NCBI RefSeq assembly: GCF_900109045.1
Contig: NZ_FNYL01000003.1
Location: 651,539-684,813 of the forward strand
Direction: 5' to 3'
Length of the DNA: 33,275 nucleotides
From: Dyadobacter sp. SG02
Lineage (GTDB): Bacteria; Bacteroidota; Bacteroidia; Cytophagales; Spirosomataceae
Part shown: piece after piece, positions 16,514-26,362 of the stretch
How positions within the stretch are numbered: position 1 is the first letter of the stretch
How the letters are laid out: every line of letters begins with the position of its first letter
Program-made: the position numbers and the translations under genes
Notes under the pieces: generated by a model
The model's input: only the letters and a program-made list of their open reading frames with translations
What the model was told of the DNA's origin: nothing
Databases searched by the model: none

Positions 16514-18088
16514 TCAGTTTGGGTCCCAGAAAATAAGGTCGGTGAACTGGTTGACGGTTTTGTAGTTTGCAGCATTGTACGACTGTTCAGACGAGGGATA
16601 CAGAACCCGGCTAGGAAGCTTATCCGCTCTTGAAGAGTTGGATAGCAATGAGGCAATATTATGGTATGCGTCGCCCTTGGGGTCGGTTGCGGGATAGGTC
16701 GTTCTTCTGAATTCGTTCCAGGCCTCGTCGGAATGGATCATGTTTAGTGCGATGTATTTCTGAGTGATAATAGCTTCCAGCTTCTCCGCGGGCGTTTTTG
16801 CGAGTTCTATATTTACCAGATAAGTATCGGGATTATCTTTTTTATAGGTTGCTACATCGGCCACAACGTCTTTTGTTGCAGGCAGTGCATTGGTAACATC
16901 TTTATATAAATACCTGAATGAAGCGGTAATGCCTTCGTTAAAGCTGTCTTTGAATTCGCCCGTGAGATAGCCCTTCAAACGTGCCTCTGCTTGCAGAAAA
17001 TGCGATTCAGCGGCAAGTATCAGCGGTTGGCCTTGTGACGGCCCTTTCATAATGCCCAAAGAATTTGCAATACTGGAAGCGCTGCCAAACGTGCCTGTGT
17101 ACCAGGTGGAGTAATTGGTGACGACTGTGGGCGCGTCCACCTCATTGCCTAGCTGATTGACGGGTGTATTGGTTTCAAAATTCTTATAGATCAAACTTCC
17201 ACGACCATTGTCTGTCAGCTTTTGCCCTTTGTAAAACCCGAAAGAGAACTTCGTGGCCGTACGGGATGAATTGGAAAGCGTGCCCGTTGTCGAATAAGCC
17301 CAGCTGTTCCAAAGCGGATTGGGTTTGTCCTTCGCATATCCGGGATTGACAATGGCATCATCGGCAAGAAACCCAATCATCATATCCATATTTTTAATGC
17401 CTTTTTGCGCAAAATCGGAAAGCGAGGCGACACCGGAAACGCGGATCAGCATTCGCAGCTTAAGTGTATTGGCGAATTGTTTCCATTTGTTCATATTACC
17501 GCTGAACAGTGGATCGGACGAACTATTCAGGCTTTTGGGTAATTTGGCATTGTTAATGATACCGATTGCTTCATCCAGTTTGGCGATCAGGTCCTGGTAA
17601 ATGATAGCAGCATTGTCATATTTTGGCGTGAGATTCACATTGCTTTTCAATGCTTCGGAATAGGGAACGTCATTGAAAGCGTCTACAAGCTTCTGGTAGT
17701 TAAGAGCAGTCATGATCTTGGCTGCTGCATTTGCATAAGCTAGCTCGTCGTTTCCGTTGGTTTGCTCGATGACATATTGGTAATCTTGTAAATTATCGTA
17801 AGTGTTGATCCATAGCGTATTATGGTCTCCCGGGACGAGTTGGTAGTTAAAGAGGTTTCCAAATCCGGAGAAGCCACCCGCATTGGCGATAAATCCGCCG
17901 AAATGTGCCCCATATGAATTGTAGGCATTTGATACTGCGGCAGATCCTGTGATGGCTTGCGGCAGGACTAATAATGCAGAAGCGCTCGTGGCCGCATTCG
18001 GGTTCTCATTAATGTCGAGGTAACTATCGCAGGAAGTACAAGCCGGGAGTAAAGCGCCCAATATCCAGTATTTGAGTTTGAATTTCAT
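16514..18088 (-). CDS. SusD/RagB-family nutrient-binding lipoprotein (operon A)
   Basis: This 524-aa outer-membrane lipoprotein is the lid and substrate-binding partner of the SusC-type transporter encoded 10 bp upstream. The leader ends in CTSC (C20), followed by DSYLDINENPN, the signature opening of the SusD-like_2 subgroup. Helical TPR-like segments follow, for example MTALNYQKLVDAFNDVPYSEA and YQDLIAKLDEAIGIINNAK. The C-terminal block has QKYIALNMIHSDEAWNEFRRT, the conserved SusD end region. A cysteine also occurs at 17, but C20 is the better lipidation site. The gene is full length. This subgroup appears in both glycan and non-glycan SusCD pairs, so the cargo cannot be inferred. Confidence 0.95.
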   Translation of the reverse strand: MKFKLKYWILGALLPACTSCDSYLDINENPNAATSASALLVLPQAITGSAAVSNAYNSYGAHFGGFIANAGGFSGFGNLFNYQLVPGDHNTLWINTYDNLQDYQYVIEQTNGNDELAYANAAAKIMTALNYQKLVDAFNDVPYSEALKSNVNLTPKYDNAAIIYQDLIAKLDEAIGIINNAKLPKSLNSSSDPLFSGNMNKWKQFANTLKLRMLIRVSGVASLSDFAQKGIKNMDMMIGFLADDAIVNPGYAKDKPNPLWNSWAYSTTGTLSNSSRTATKFSFGFYKGQKLTDNGRGSLIYKNFETNTPVNQLGNEVDAPTVVTNYSTWYTGTFGSASSIANSLGIMKGPSQGQPLILAAESHFLQAEARLKGYLTGEFKDSFNEGITASFRYLYKDVTNALPATKDVVADVATYKKDNPDTYLVNIELAKTPAEKLEAIITQKYIALNMIHSDEAWNEFRRTTYPATDPKGDAYHNIASLLSNSSRADKLPSRVLYPSSEQSYNAANYKTVNQFTDLIFWDPN

Positions 18089-18098
18089 GTGTGCTGAA

Positions 18099-21000
18099 TT
18101 AGAAGGTGAATGACAATGTCGCTCCGTAGTATCTGGCGGGCGGCGTTTGTGCTAAATTCGTGAAACCGACGGCGTTACTTTCAACCCCGTTCTGGCTGTA
18201 TTCGGGGTCGGTGTAGAGGTTTGATTTAGGAACCCATATAAACAGATTTCTACCCTGAACACTCAGCGTCATTCCGTGAATAAAATTGGATTTCGATAAG
18301 ATCGAGGCCGGAAGGTCATATCGAAGCGATACTTCCCGCAGTTTCCAGAACCCGGCCGAGTTGGCATAATTTTCGCCAATTCCCCGGTTTCTTGTGGCGT
18401 CGGTCCAGAAATCGGCGCCACCGCTGCGAACGGTAATATTTGTGTTGGCGACGTATTCGCCTTCTGCATTTTTGTACGAGGAGTTTGGTATTACGAACCG
18501 ATCACGATTATACCAGGCGGTTCGTACACCTGCGCCGGAGAAGTCGTATCCGGTGGAAATCGAGTTGTAGATGTAATGCCCGTTCCGGTATTCGAACAAT
18601 GCGTATAAACGAAGTTTCTTGAACTTGATCGTTCCATTTACTCCCAAAATATGGGGCGGATTGGTGATGCCCACGTTGTGAAAGGTGCCGTCGGTGGCCG
18701 GGTATCCCGTGATCGGATTGACAATGATCCGTCCCTGCGGATCACGGTTATATTGGGTAACTTGTAGCATTGGAAATGGCGATCCCACCTTCGCAAGGAT
18801 GCGTGCGGTGCTACCCTCGCTCGCGAGCGTGAGTTGATCCGCCTGTTCGGAGAGTGACAGAACCTTGTTGCTATTGAATGTATAATTCGCGGAAAGTGAA
18901 ACTTCCAGGCCGTTTGGCAGTTTCAGGGGGGTGATATGCAGGTAACTTTCAATTCCTTTGTTTTCAACCTCGCCCACATTGGTTGTAAGACTTTGGAAAC
19001 CTGTCGCGGTCGACACCATGACGGAAATCGTTTGATTCATCGTATTGGTTTTGTAGAAAGTCACGCCGCCGGATACGGAAAGTGGGCCGAGTTCAAAATC
19101 GAGACCGGCTTCTGAGCCTAACGTCATTTCGGGCTTGATATCGGCGGCAACCATTTTGTCATTGAGCGTAAAACCAGCTCCGCTGGAATAGGGATAGCCA
19201 AATGCCTGGGAGAATGTGCTGTTCAGTGCGTAAGCGCCAAGGTTGAACATATTTCCGAGATTGACCTGACCTACTTTCGAGTAACCCCCTCTTAGTTTGA
19301 GTGTTTGCAGGAATCCGGATTGCGAGAGCGCAGGAATCGCGTCTGTTACGATAAATGAAATGTCCGCTGACGGGTAAAAGAAAGACCTGTTGGTTTTCGA
19401 CAGGATGGAACGCCAATCGTTCCGGCCGGTAACATGCAGGTAAAGAAAATCCTTGAAACCTAACCTAGCCTCTCCATACGCGCCCGCCTGGCGCGCTTTA
19501 AAATTTTCTTCTCCCGCTATCGGGTTCGAGAGACTGTTGCCGATGTTGTAAAGGTCGCCGAGAACAAGTCCGTTAGCCTGAGCAAACAGGGTTTTGCTGC
19601 TGTTTTCCCTGAATGTGACTCCGAGTGCCGAACTGAAATTAACATTTCGTGTCAGTTGTGTTTTGAATTCGCTGATCAGATCGTTGACAAATTGCATGGT
19701 GAACCCGCTGAAATCCCCCACATTGCCAGGTAAATCGGTTTTAGAACTACCTGAAATGCTTTTGGTGTAATCGGAGTATGTAAACTTTCCGCTGCGGCTT
19801 TTACTGGTAAAATTCCTGGTGGTGATCCCTGACCTGTATGTAATCGTTAAGGGTTTCAGGATTTTCCATTTTAATTCCAGATTGCCCTGAAAATAGTCTT
19901 GTCGGGAAACGTTCCGGTTGTTCGCCAATGCAAAGTAGGGGTTTGGCGCATATTCATTAAAATAACCGTTAGGGTTCGCAAAAGGATTGGTCTCCCAATC
20001 TTTGTATTTAGTTACATCTACTTGTGAAGGGGACATCAACAAGTTTTGATATGCCGATGCGGCCGCGCTGCTGACATCGCTTCGGGTAGCTACAAAGTTG
20101 GTGTTGAATGAGGCGGTAAGATTTTTATAGACATGCCTTGTACTATTCGCACGTACGCTGTAACGCTTGAACCCCTCATAAGGTACAGTCGAATGCTGAT
20201 TGGTATATTGGGCGGAAAGGTAATAAGTGCCTTTTTCGTCGCCGGACGAAACACTCAAATCTGTTTGATTCGTCAGTCCCGTTTCCCAGAAATCTTTCCG
20301 CGAATTCCGGGCCGAATAGGGAATGGTCTGAATAGATCCGTCTTGAAGCGGTTTGCCGATTTTCACCATTGAGCCGTCGAATGCTGGCCCGAATTGCTGG
20401 TTTTCATAGGGAGTATAGGTAGGAACGTCATCGGGCGTGGTACCCGAGCCAAAGCCGGATTGCAGCTGGGGAAGAAAGCTCACGCTTTCGAGTGTGGCCG
20501 TGTGTGCGAGTCGCACTTCGGTTTTCCCGGATTTGCCTTTTTTCGTAGTAACTATTAATGCCCCGTTGGAAGCATCAGACCCGTACAATGCGGCCGCTCC
20601 CGCTCCGTTGAGCACCTGGATGTCGTCGATGTCCTCGGGGTTCATATTCGCCAGAATATCGCTGGTAGAGATCATGTTGTCGATGATCACCAGCGCCTGA
20701 TTATTGCCTGTCAAAGAACGGTTTCCACGAAGTACAAACCGAAATGCGGGATTAACACCGCTACTTACACCCATAACGAGGAGCCCGGGCACCTTGCCTG
20801 CCAGGCTGGCTGCGACGCTTGTCGGTTTTCCCTGTGTGAGCTCCTGGGATTTCAGTGTGGTGGCCTGGCTTCCAAGCTCGCGACGCTGGGCGGTAAGTCC
20901 GCCCGCAGTAATAACCACTTCATTCAACGATAGCTCGTCCAGTTCCATATCCACACGGATGGTGCTGGAAGACGTGACTTTTACGCTCTGGTTAAGGAAC

Positions 21001-21230
21001 CCGACAAATGAGAAGAGCAATGTCTGACCTTGCCGCGCATTAATTTTGAAAGCCCCGTTTTCGTCTGTCAGCGTGCCGGATTGGCTTCCGGCAATTCTGA
21101 CTGTTACACCCGGAAGCCACGAGCTGTCGGCGGCAGACTTGACTTTTCCGGTGACTTCGTGACTCTGCGCCTGGGCATAAAAGGGGCATAGCAGCAATGT
21201 AGCTGCAATTGAAAGTACAATTGATTTCAT
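18099..21230 (-). CDS. SusC/RagA-family TonB-linked outer-membrane transporter (operon A)
   Basis: This 1043-aa TonB-dependent transporter forms the outer-membrane barrel beneath a SusD lid. A signal peptide ending in AQAQS (about 1-22) precedes a carboxypeptidase-regulatory-like domain (about 24-105, SWLPGVTVRIAGSQSGTLTDENG). A TonB-box-like stretch follows (LNEVVITAGG) and then the plug (about 115-235, MNPEDIDDIQVLNGAGAAALYG). The 22-strand barrel fills the rest and ends with the aromatic beta-signal TLSFTF. Compared with the SusC proteins of operons B and C, the regulatory-like domain has a diverged repeat (KSAADSSWLPG in place of TADDGSxLPG), so A is the outlier of the three. It is the first gene of the operon. 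No sigma/anti-sigma or sensor gene is adjacent. Confidence 0.97.
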   Translation of the reverse strand: MKSIVLSIAATLLLCPFYAQAQSHEVTGKVKSAADSSWLPGVTVRIAGSQSGTLTDENGAFKINARQGQTLLFSFVGFLNQSVKVTSSSTIRVDMELDELSLNEVVITAGGLTAQRRELGSQATTLKSQELTQGKPTSVAASLAGKVPGLLVMGVSSGVNPAFRFVLRGNRSLTGNNQALVIIDNMISTSDILANMNPEDIDDIQVLNGAGAAALYGSDASNGALIVTTKKGKSGKTEVRLAHTATLESVSFLPQLQSGFGSGTTPDDVPTYTPYENQQFGPAFDGSMVKIGKPLQDGSIQTIPYSARNSRKDFWETGLTNQTDLSVSSGDEKGTYYLSAQYTNQHSTVPYEGFKRYSVRANSTRHVYKNLTASFNTNFVATRSDVSSAAASAYQNLLMSPSQVDVTKYKDWETNPFANPNGYFNEYAPNPYFALANNRNVSRQDYFQGNLELKWKILKPLTITYRSGITTRNFTSKSRSGKFTYSDYTKSISGSSKTDLPGNVGDFSGFTMQFVNDLISEFKTQLTRNVNFSSALGVTFRENSSKTLFAQANGLVLGDLYNIGNSLSNPIAGEENFKARQAGAYGEARLGFKDFLYLHVTGRNDWRSILSKTNRSFFYPSADISFIVTDAIPALSQSGFLQTLKLRGGYSKVGQVNLGNMFNLGAYALNSTFSQAFGYPYSSGAGFTLNDKMVAADIKPEMTLGSEAGLDFELGPLSVSGGVTFYKTNTMNQTISVMVSTATGFQSLTTNVGEVENKGIESYLHITPLKLPNGLEVSLSANYTFNSNKVLSLSEQADQLTLASEGSTARILAKVGSPFPMLQVTQYNRDPQGRIIVNPITGYPATDGTFHNVGITNPPHILGVNGTIKFKKLRLYALFEYRNGHYIYNSISTGYDFSGAGVRTAWYNRDRFVIPNSSYKNAEGEYVANTNITVRSGGADFWTDATRNRGIGENYANSAGFWKLREVSLRYDLPASILSKSNFIHGMTLSVQGRNLFIWVPKSNLYTDPEYSQNGVESNAVGFTNLAQTPPARYYGATLSFTF

Positions 21231-21381
21231 TCAAAAGTCAGGTTTGTAGGTGGAAGGGCTTTCGAAAACCTTATGACTCTGAATTTACGATGATCAAAAC
21301 CGTATATCGGGTATGTAACCAGTGTCCGGCAGGGTTGGGTTTTTAATCGGCATACTAGGAGAAAGTTTATTGTGATTACTA
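21231..21381. other. Leader/promoter region of Sus operon A
   Basis: This is about 150 bp of non-coding sequence between the operon B terminator and the operon A susC start. No good TAnnTTTG box is seen on the minus strand. The nearest is TACGGTTTTG (21305-21296), with four instead of two spacer bases. An imperfect palindrome, GGCTTTCGAAAACC, lies at about 21268-21281. CGATATACGGT (21309-21299, minus strand) also occurs in the operon B/C intergenic region. Confidence 0.4.
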
Positions 21382-21416
21382 CAAAAAAAGAGAGGCGGAC
21401 CGAAGCCCGCCTCTCT
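21382..21416 (-). terminator. Terminator of Sus operon B
   Basis: A perfect 10-bp stem (AGAGAGGCGG at 21389-21398, CCGCCTCTCT at 21407-21416) with an 8-base loop is followed on the minus strand by seven T residues (A-run at 21382-21388). It lies about 20 bases after the susD stop codon. Confidence 0.93.
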
Positions 21417-21436
21417 GATTGTTGCTGATTCGAATA

Positions 21437-22873
21437 TCAGAATTTATCCCACCACAATTTGGTCGTGGCGAGGTCGCCGCCGATGGCTTCTGCCGCTGCA
21501 CTGCGGTTGGCACCATTGAGGGTTTGCTCGATGATTGGGTAGATCATACGTACCGGGATCGCCAGACCTGCCGGAACGTTTCCGCCTGATGGGGGAGACA
21601 GTTTAGGCGCATCGAGTCTTCTCCATTCAACCCATGACTCCCAGCCTCTGTTGTAAAGCGCGAGCCATTTCTGGAAACCGATTTTTTCTTTCCAGGTCGC
21701 ACCGGCGGTAGCGTAAGCTACTTTGGGTTGTGCCAGGTAAGCCGCAGCTTGTTCGGCAGTTCCGCCCCAATAGGTGATCGAGGCCGTTACGCCCTTGTTG
21801 TAATGCTCAGCAGCCGAACCCGTGATGAATTGTCTTTCCACAGCTTCTGCGAGCAGGAATTCAACTTCCGAGTAATCGAGAAACAGTGCTTCGAATGCCG
21901 GGTCGATGATTTTCTCGCTTACGTGCGAGAAGTTGGAAAACGTATTCAGGAAGCCGTACTGACCACCTACATATTTGCCGTCGAGCTTCGTAAAGAAAAA
22001 TTCTCTTCTCGGGTCGTTCAGCTCGTTCATCGGGTTCACAATCGTTGCTGCCGGGATGAAATCCTGACGGCTCGTGAAAAGCTCATTCAGGTTCTGCGAG
22101 ATCTGGTTGTTGTTAGGCGGGCTCGCGACATATGGGAATGCCGCTTTGTCCGAATTGCTGGTGAATACCTTCGGGGCCGCTTCCGCCACCATTTTCTTCG
22201 CTTTCGCAGGGTCGCTGTCGGCGATGATCATTGCCAGTTTCAGTTTGACCGAGTTACCGAATTTAACCCACTGCGGGATGTTGCCCTTGTAGAGCAGGTC
22301 GCCGCCACCGAATGGTGTACCGCCTGATTCCAGCTTTGGAAGCGCGGCGTCCAGACGGGCGAGGATCGCGTCGTATATCGTTTTGGCATCATCGTATTTT
22401 GGAAGCGGGTTTTCGGGGTTCATCGATTCCGAATACGGGATATCACCGAAAGTATTGACCAATGCAGCCCAGGTCAGCACTTCCACCACTTCGATCTGTG
22501 CAAGCTGTACATCTTTGGTTTGCTGAGACAGGAATTGGTCCTCATTGATAATTCTTCTCGATTCATTCAAATCCGAGATGACACCTTTGTAAAGTCCGCG
22601 CCAGAATGACTCCGGAATGATACGCGCAGTAACGTTGTAGCGGGGCTCGTCCAGGTAAGTGGTTGTAGTCCATTGCTGAACGTACAAACGGTAGTTGTTC
22701 ACATTCACGTTCGGGCTGGTGAGCGTATCGGCCAGGCCTTTCAATGCATTGGAAAACAGGGTAACAGGCGGTGCCGTCGAAGGACGCTTGGTATCCACAT
22801 TATAGTCGTCCAGGCTATCGACGCAGGCTGTCAGCAGCAGGAACGGGAGGAAAAGAATAATTAGTTTTTTCAT
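21437..22873 (-). CDS. SusD/RagB-family nutrient-binding lipoprotein (operon B)
   Basis: This 478-aa SusD-like_2 type lipoprotein has a short leader MKKLIILFLPFLLLTAC with lipidation at C17, followed by VDSLDDYNVDTKRPS. Characteristic features are the helical TPR-like core (LTWAALVNTFGDIPYSESMNPE and YDAILARLDAALPKLESGG), the QWVKFGNSVKLKLAMIIAD segment, and FQKWLALYNRGWESWVEWRR near the C-terminus. It begins 5 bp after the susC stop and is the last gene of the operon. No additional surface lipoprotein is encoded, so this is a minimal SusC-SusD pair. The cargo is unknown. Confidence 0.95.
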   Translation of the reverse strand: MKKLIILFLPFLLLTACVDSLDDYNVDTKRPSTAPPVTLFSNALKGLADTLTSPNVNVNNYRLYVQQWTTTTYLDEPRYNVTARIIPESFWRGLYKGVISDLNESRRIINEDQFLSQQTKDVQLAQIEVVEVLTWAALVNTFGDIPYSESMNPENPLPKYDDAKTIYDAILARLDAALPKLESGGTPFGGGDLLYKGNIPQWVKFGNSVKLKLAMIIADSDPAKAKKMVAEAAPKVFTSNSDKAAFPYVASPPNNNQISQNLNELFTSRQDFIPAATIVNPMNELNDPRREFFFTKLDGKYVGGQYGFLNTFSNFSHVSEKIIDPAFEALFLDYSEVEFLLAEAVERQFITGSAAEHYNKGVTASITYWGGTAEQAAAYLAQPKVAYATAGATWKEKIGFQKWLALYNRGWESWVEWRRLDAPKLSPPSGGNVPAGLAIPVRMIYPIIEQTLNGANRSAAAEAIGGDLATTKLWWDKF

Positions 22874-22878
22874 ATCGC

Positions 22879-25800
22879 TTAGAAACGGAATTTAACATTG
22901 AAACCATAGTTTCTTACAGCCGGGTAAGCACCGCTTTGGTAACCACCCGCACCATTCAGCAAACCTGAACCCAGACCTTCTTCCGGATCCTGGAATTCCA
23001 TGTTTTTGTGAATGATCCAAAGGTTACGTCCGATTACCGAGATATCAATCTCCTTGAACGCGCGCAGTTTGCTCACGATCGCTTGTGGAAGCGCGTACGT
23101 GAGGGCTACTTCTCTCAGTTTGATGTAGCTAGCGTCGTAGATGTACATCGCACGTGGCGGATTGCCTGGGTAACCGTATGCGGTAGCACCATTACCATCT
23201 ACGTTTTCCGCACGGATCGTGTTAGGCGTTCCGTCTGCTTGCACACCAGGGAACAAGACGCCACCCTGGTTAGGAGCATCGCCTGTTTTCTTGCCATCCT
23301 TATCATACAGATAGGCAGGGTTTCTTTTCGGGTTACCCAGCTCGTTCAGGCCGGCGGTTATCGGATAAAGACCGGTTCCTTCACCATACCATTGATCCAG
23401 AGACCATACGTCGCCGCCGTGACGGATATCCAACAAGAAGCTGAGTGACAATGTTTTGTACTTCAGTGTGTTACTCACACCCGCGATCCAATCCGGGTTG
23501 GGGTTACCGATAATTTCAGCAGAGCTGGGAGTTGCGGCATACAAACCGTTGGTTCTGACCACTTTCTGGCCGGTTCCTTCATGATACACAAAATTGGTCC
23601 CGCGGATGATACCGAATGGCTCTCCTTTTGCCGCATTGATGGAAACGCTGCCCTGAAGACTGGCGATTGTAACGTTGGTTACTTCCTGAGCACCTTCTCC
23701 GTAGAGGCTGATCACCTTGTTACGGTTTCTCGAGAAGTTCATATTCAAGGTCCAGGAGAAATCCTGCACTTTGATAGGCGTTACATAAGCGGAGATCTCG
23801 ATACCCTTGTTTTGTACTTCACCCGAGTTTACATAACGGAATGCATATCCGGTAGCAGCGGTGATCGATACCGGCAGGATCTGATCGAGGGTAGACGAGC
23901 GGTAGTACGTGAAGTTGAAACCCACGCGGTCGTTCAGGAATGCACTTTCAAGACCGAATTCGTAGTTTTTCGTTCTTTCCGGTTTCAGGTCACGGTTGTT
24001 TTTTGTGTTTCTCAACGTGAAATAAGGAATGCTACCAAGGCCGGTCGGTTTGTCATACACGTCGATCGTGCTTCCCCATGGCGCATCGTTACCTACTTCT
24101 GCATAGTTGGCGCTCAGTTTCGCCATGGTCAGCCAGCCAAGTCTTTTCATCCCTTCCAGATTGGAAAGGTTGAAGTTGGCACCGATCGCGGGGTAGAAAT
24201 AGGTGTTCTCACCTTTCACCAAAGTGGTCGATTTGTCCTGTCTTGCGGTGAGGTCAAGGTTCACAAGGTCTTTGTAACCAAATGATGCTTGTGCGTAAAG
24301 ACCATCGACACCGATTCTTCTGTAAGTTTCGGTGGGTGGTTCGATGGGGCTGGCCGAGTTCGAAAGCGCGTAAATGCCGGGAACGGTCATACCGCCATTG
24401 GTTTGTGCGCGGATCGCACTTTCCGTCGAGCGACGCATGCTTCCACCTGCCAAACCGGAGAAGTTAATATCCTTCGTAATGGCTTTGCGGAAGTTGAAGA
24501 TCACATCGAGGTTGGTTTCGTTGAAGCTTCTGTTGTAGCGTTTGTATTGCGCGGGGTCTGCGCTGCCGAATGCAATGCGCTCTTCCTGCATATCCTGGGT
24601 ACCGTTGTAAGCGAAACGGGTAGTGAAGTCAACCCACGGTGCGATTTTGTAAACCGCCGCCGCATAACCGAAGATATTGTCCCGGGAGTCGTTCGAGAAG
24701 TTTTCGTAGCGTGAGAAATACGGGTTTTCCGAGTAAATCGGGCCGTTTTGATCGAATGGCGCTTTGGGGTCGCCCCAGTTCCAGGTCACATCCTGTTTGT
24801 TTCTGAAATAGGCAGCTTTCTGATCGAGCAGGTCGACGTTGGTCTGGAACCACTGTCTGAACTGCTGGTTAGGGTTTTTACCATCGTACCCGGTTCCGTA
24901 GCGGCCTACACCTTTTACCTGCGAGTAGTTTGCGTTGGCGGAGATCGTCAGCTTCTTGGTCAGGTCAAATGAAGACGAGAAGTTGAAGAGGTTTTTGCCC
25001 AGCTTGCTGTTGGGAAGAACGCCTTTTTCGTCGCTGCGGGTGTAACCTACTTTAAATGTGGTGTTTTCACCGCCGCCGAGAATGCTCACGCTCTGGTTGG
25101 AGGTCACAGCTGTTTCGAAGAATGCAGCCGGGCCGTTTTTAGCGGCAACCCATGGGGTCATTTTCCCGAAAGTCGGTGAAGACGGGTCGAATGCATCCCA
25201 TTGGTAAACCATTCTGTTGGGGTCGAATTTGGCACCGAAAGAGGCATCCGCATCAAATACTGCGATGTCGCCTTCGCCTGAGCCCAGGTTTCCGCGGTAG
25301 AACTGGTCTTTCGCTCCGTCGCCGCCGTAACCTGCGCCGTATTCATTCTGGTATTTCACATAAGTGCTCTTGTCGATCTTGCCCCAGGTAACACCGCTGT
25401 TCACGGTTACATCGAAGCTGTTTTTACGGCCTTGCTTGGTCGTCACGAGGATTACCCCGTTGGAAGCACGCGAACCGTAAAGTGCGGTTGCCGCAGCACC
25501 TTTCAAAACGTTGATGGACGCGATGTTGTCCGGGTTGATATCGGAGGCAGCGTTACCGTAGTCGGTCCCTGCGCGACCTGTCTGCTGGTCGGAAGAGTTG
25601 GTGTTGGCATTGGACACGGGCACACCGTCGATTACCCACAATGCCTGGTTGTTACCGGTAATGGATTTGTAACCGCGGATGATCGCGCTGGTCGATCCAC
25701 CCATGTTATTGTTCGTTTTGATATCGAGACCGGCGATTTTACCCGCAAGCGCATTCATTACGTTCGGGTTACGTGCCTGTACGATCTGCTCGTTGTTGAT

Positions 25801-26172
25801 CTGCTGGGCCGCGTAAACCAGCTCATTTCTTTTGCGCTCTTGTCCAAGGGCGGTTACGACCACCTCTTGAAGCTGGCTGACATCATTTTTTAGCGTTACG
25901 TTGATGACGGACTGGTTTCCAACGATCACTTCCTGTGTTTGAAAACCGATAAAACTGAAAACAAGCGTAGCCCCGGAAGTAGTGGAAATTGTGTACTGGC
26001 CCTGGGTGTCTGTGGTGGTACCGCGAGTAGTACCTTTCAAAGAAATGTTGACGCCCGGAAGTATCGAGCCGTCGTCCGCGGTGACCTTACCGGTCACGGC
26101 CAGATCCTGGGCGTGCAGCTGCGTTGAAAATAGCAGCAGACACCCCATTAAGAAGCATAAAGTCTCCCTCAT
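22879..26172 (-). CDS. SusC/RagA-family TonB-linked outer-membrane transporter (operon B)
   Basis: This 1097-aa SusC protein has a signal peptide ending LHAQ (about 1-21), then a carboxypeptidase-regulatory-like domain (about 24-100, TADDGSILPGVNISLKGTTRG). The TonB-box-like LQEVVVTALG follows, then the plug with INPDNIASINVLKGAAATALYG, and the barrel ending in NVKFRF. The N-terminal domain is closely similar to that of the divergent operon C SusC, suggesting paralogy. The extracellular loops include a proline/glycine-rich stretch between about 970 and 1040. A promoter with an exact TATTTTTG -7 box lies about 44 bp upstream. Confidence 0.97.
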   Translation of the reverse strand: MRETLCFLMGCLLLFSTQLHAQDLAVTGKVTADDGSILPGVNISLKGTTRGTTTDTQGQYTISTTSGATLVFSFIGFQTQEVIVGNQSVINVTLKNDVSQLQEVVVTALGQERKRNELVYAAQQINNEQIVQARNPNVMNALAGKIAGLDIKTNNNMGGSTSAIIRGYKSITGNNQALWVIDGVPVSNANTNSSDQQTGRAGTDYGNAASDINPDNIASINVLKGAAATALYGSRASNGVILVTTKQGRKNSFDVTVNSGVTWGKIDKSTYVKYQNEYGAGYGGDGAKDQFYRGNLGSGEGDIAVFDADASFGAKFDPNRMVYQWDAFDPSSPTFGKMTPWVAAKNGPAAFFETAVTSNQSVSILGGGENTTFKVGYTRSDEKGVLPNSKLGKNLFNFSSSFDLTKKLTISANANYSQVKGVGRYGTGYDGKNPNQQFRQWFQTNVDLLDQKAAYFRNKQDVTWNWGDPKAPFDQNGPIYSENPYFSRYENFSNDSRDNIFGYAAAVYKIAPWVDFTTRFAYNGTQDMQEERIAFGSADPAQYKRYNRSFNETNLDVIFNFRKAITKDINFSGLAGGSMRRSTESAIRAQTNGGMTVPGIYALSNSASPIEPPTETYRRIGVDGLYAQASFGYKDLVNLDLTARQDKSTTLVKGENTYFYPAIGANFNLSNLEGMKRLGWLTMAKLSANYAEVGNDAPWGSTIDVYDKPTGLGSIPYFTLRNTKNNRDLKPERTKNYEFGLESAFLNDRVGFNFTYYRSSTLDQILPVSITAATGYAFRYVNSGEVQNKGIEISAYVTPIKVQDFSWTLNMNFSRNRNKVISLYGEGAQEVTNVTIASLQGSVSINAAKGEPFGIIRGTNFVYHEGTGQKVVRTNGLYAATPSSAEIIGNPNPDWIAGVSNTLKYKTLSLSFLLDIRHGGDVWSLDQWYGEGTGLYPITAGLNELGNPKRNPAYLYDKDGKKTGDAPNQGGVLFPGVQADGTPNTIRAENVDGNGATAYGYPGNPPRAMYIYDASYIKLREVALTYALPQAIVSKLRAFKEIDISVIGRNLWIIHKNMEFQDPEEGLGSGLLNGAGGYQSGAYPAVRNYGFNVKFRF

Positions 26173-26215
26173 AAATTAAGCTTAAAGTTAGGTTTGTTAT
26201 GTAAACATACTGTTG

Positions 26216-26246
26216 CAAAAATAACTATTAGTTTAACCAGTACAAC
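26216..26246 (-). promoter_or_regulatory. Promoter of Sus operon B
   Basis: On the minus strand, GTTG (26246-26243), a 19-base spacer and TATTTTTG (26223-26216) give an exact -7 box and a one-mismatch -33 box for the Bacteroidota housekeeping sigma factor. The start would be near 26209, with a 36-nt leader before susC. Confidence 0.6.
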
Positions 26247-26248
26247 CT

Positions 26249-26278
26249 TTTGTTTGCGAATTTTCAAAATTTACTTTG
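26249..26278 (+). promoter_or_regulatory. Promoter-like element of a candidate small RNA
   Basis: TTTG (26249-26252), an 18-base spacer and TTACTTTG (26271-26278) match the Bacteroidota promoter with one mismatch in the -7 box. The element is back to back with the operon B promoter, their -33 boxes only two bases apart. Transcription would begin near 26285. Confidence 0.45.
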
Positions 26279-26307
26279 GTTGCATGGTATGAAAGGGAGA
26301 ATTTTAT

Positions 26308-26349
26308 ATGCAATTCGGGCTGTTTTTTGCAATTTTTTCAAATATGTGA
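26308..26349 (+). CDS. Possible 13-aa hydrophobic micro-ORF
   Basis: MQFGLFFAIFSNM is preceded by GGGAG at a typical Shine-Dalgarno distance, which is unusual in a phylum that rarely uses such sites. The peptide is almost entirely hydrophobic, and its stop lies 13 bases before the base of the terminator stem. A frame this short can arise by chance in AT-rich sequence, so the call is tentative. Confidence 0.25.
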   Translation: MQFGLFFAIFSNM

Positions 26350-26362
26350 AATTTTCGAAAAC

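Noticed and set aside
23581..24285. 234-codon ORF antisense to the operon B susC
   Set aside because: It is a shadow of the SusC barrel with no independent support.
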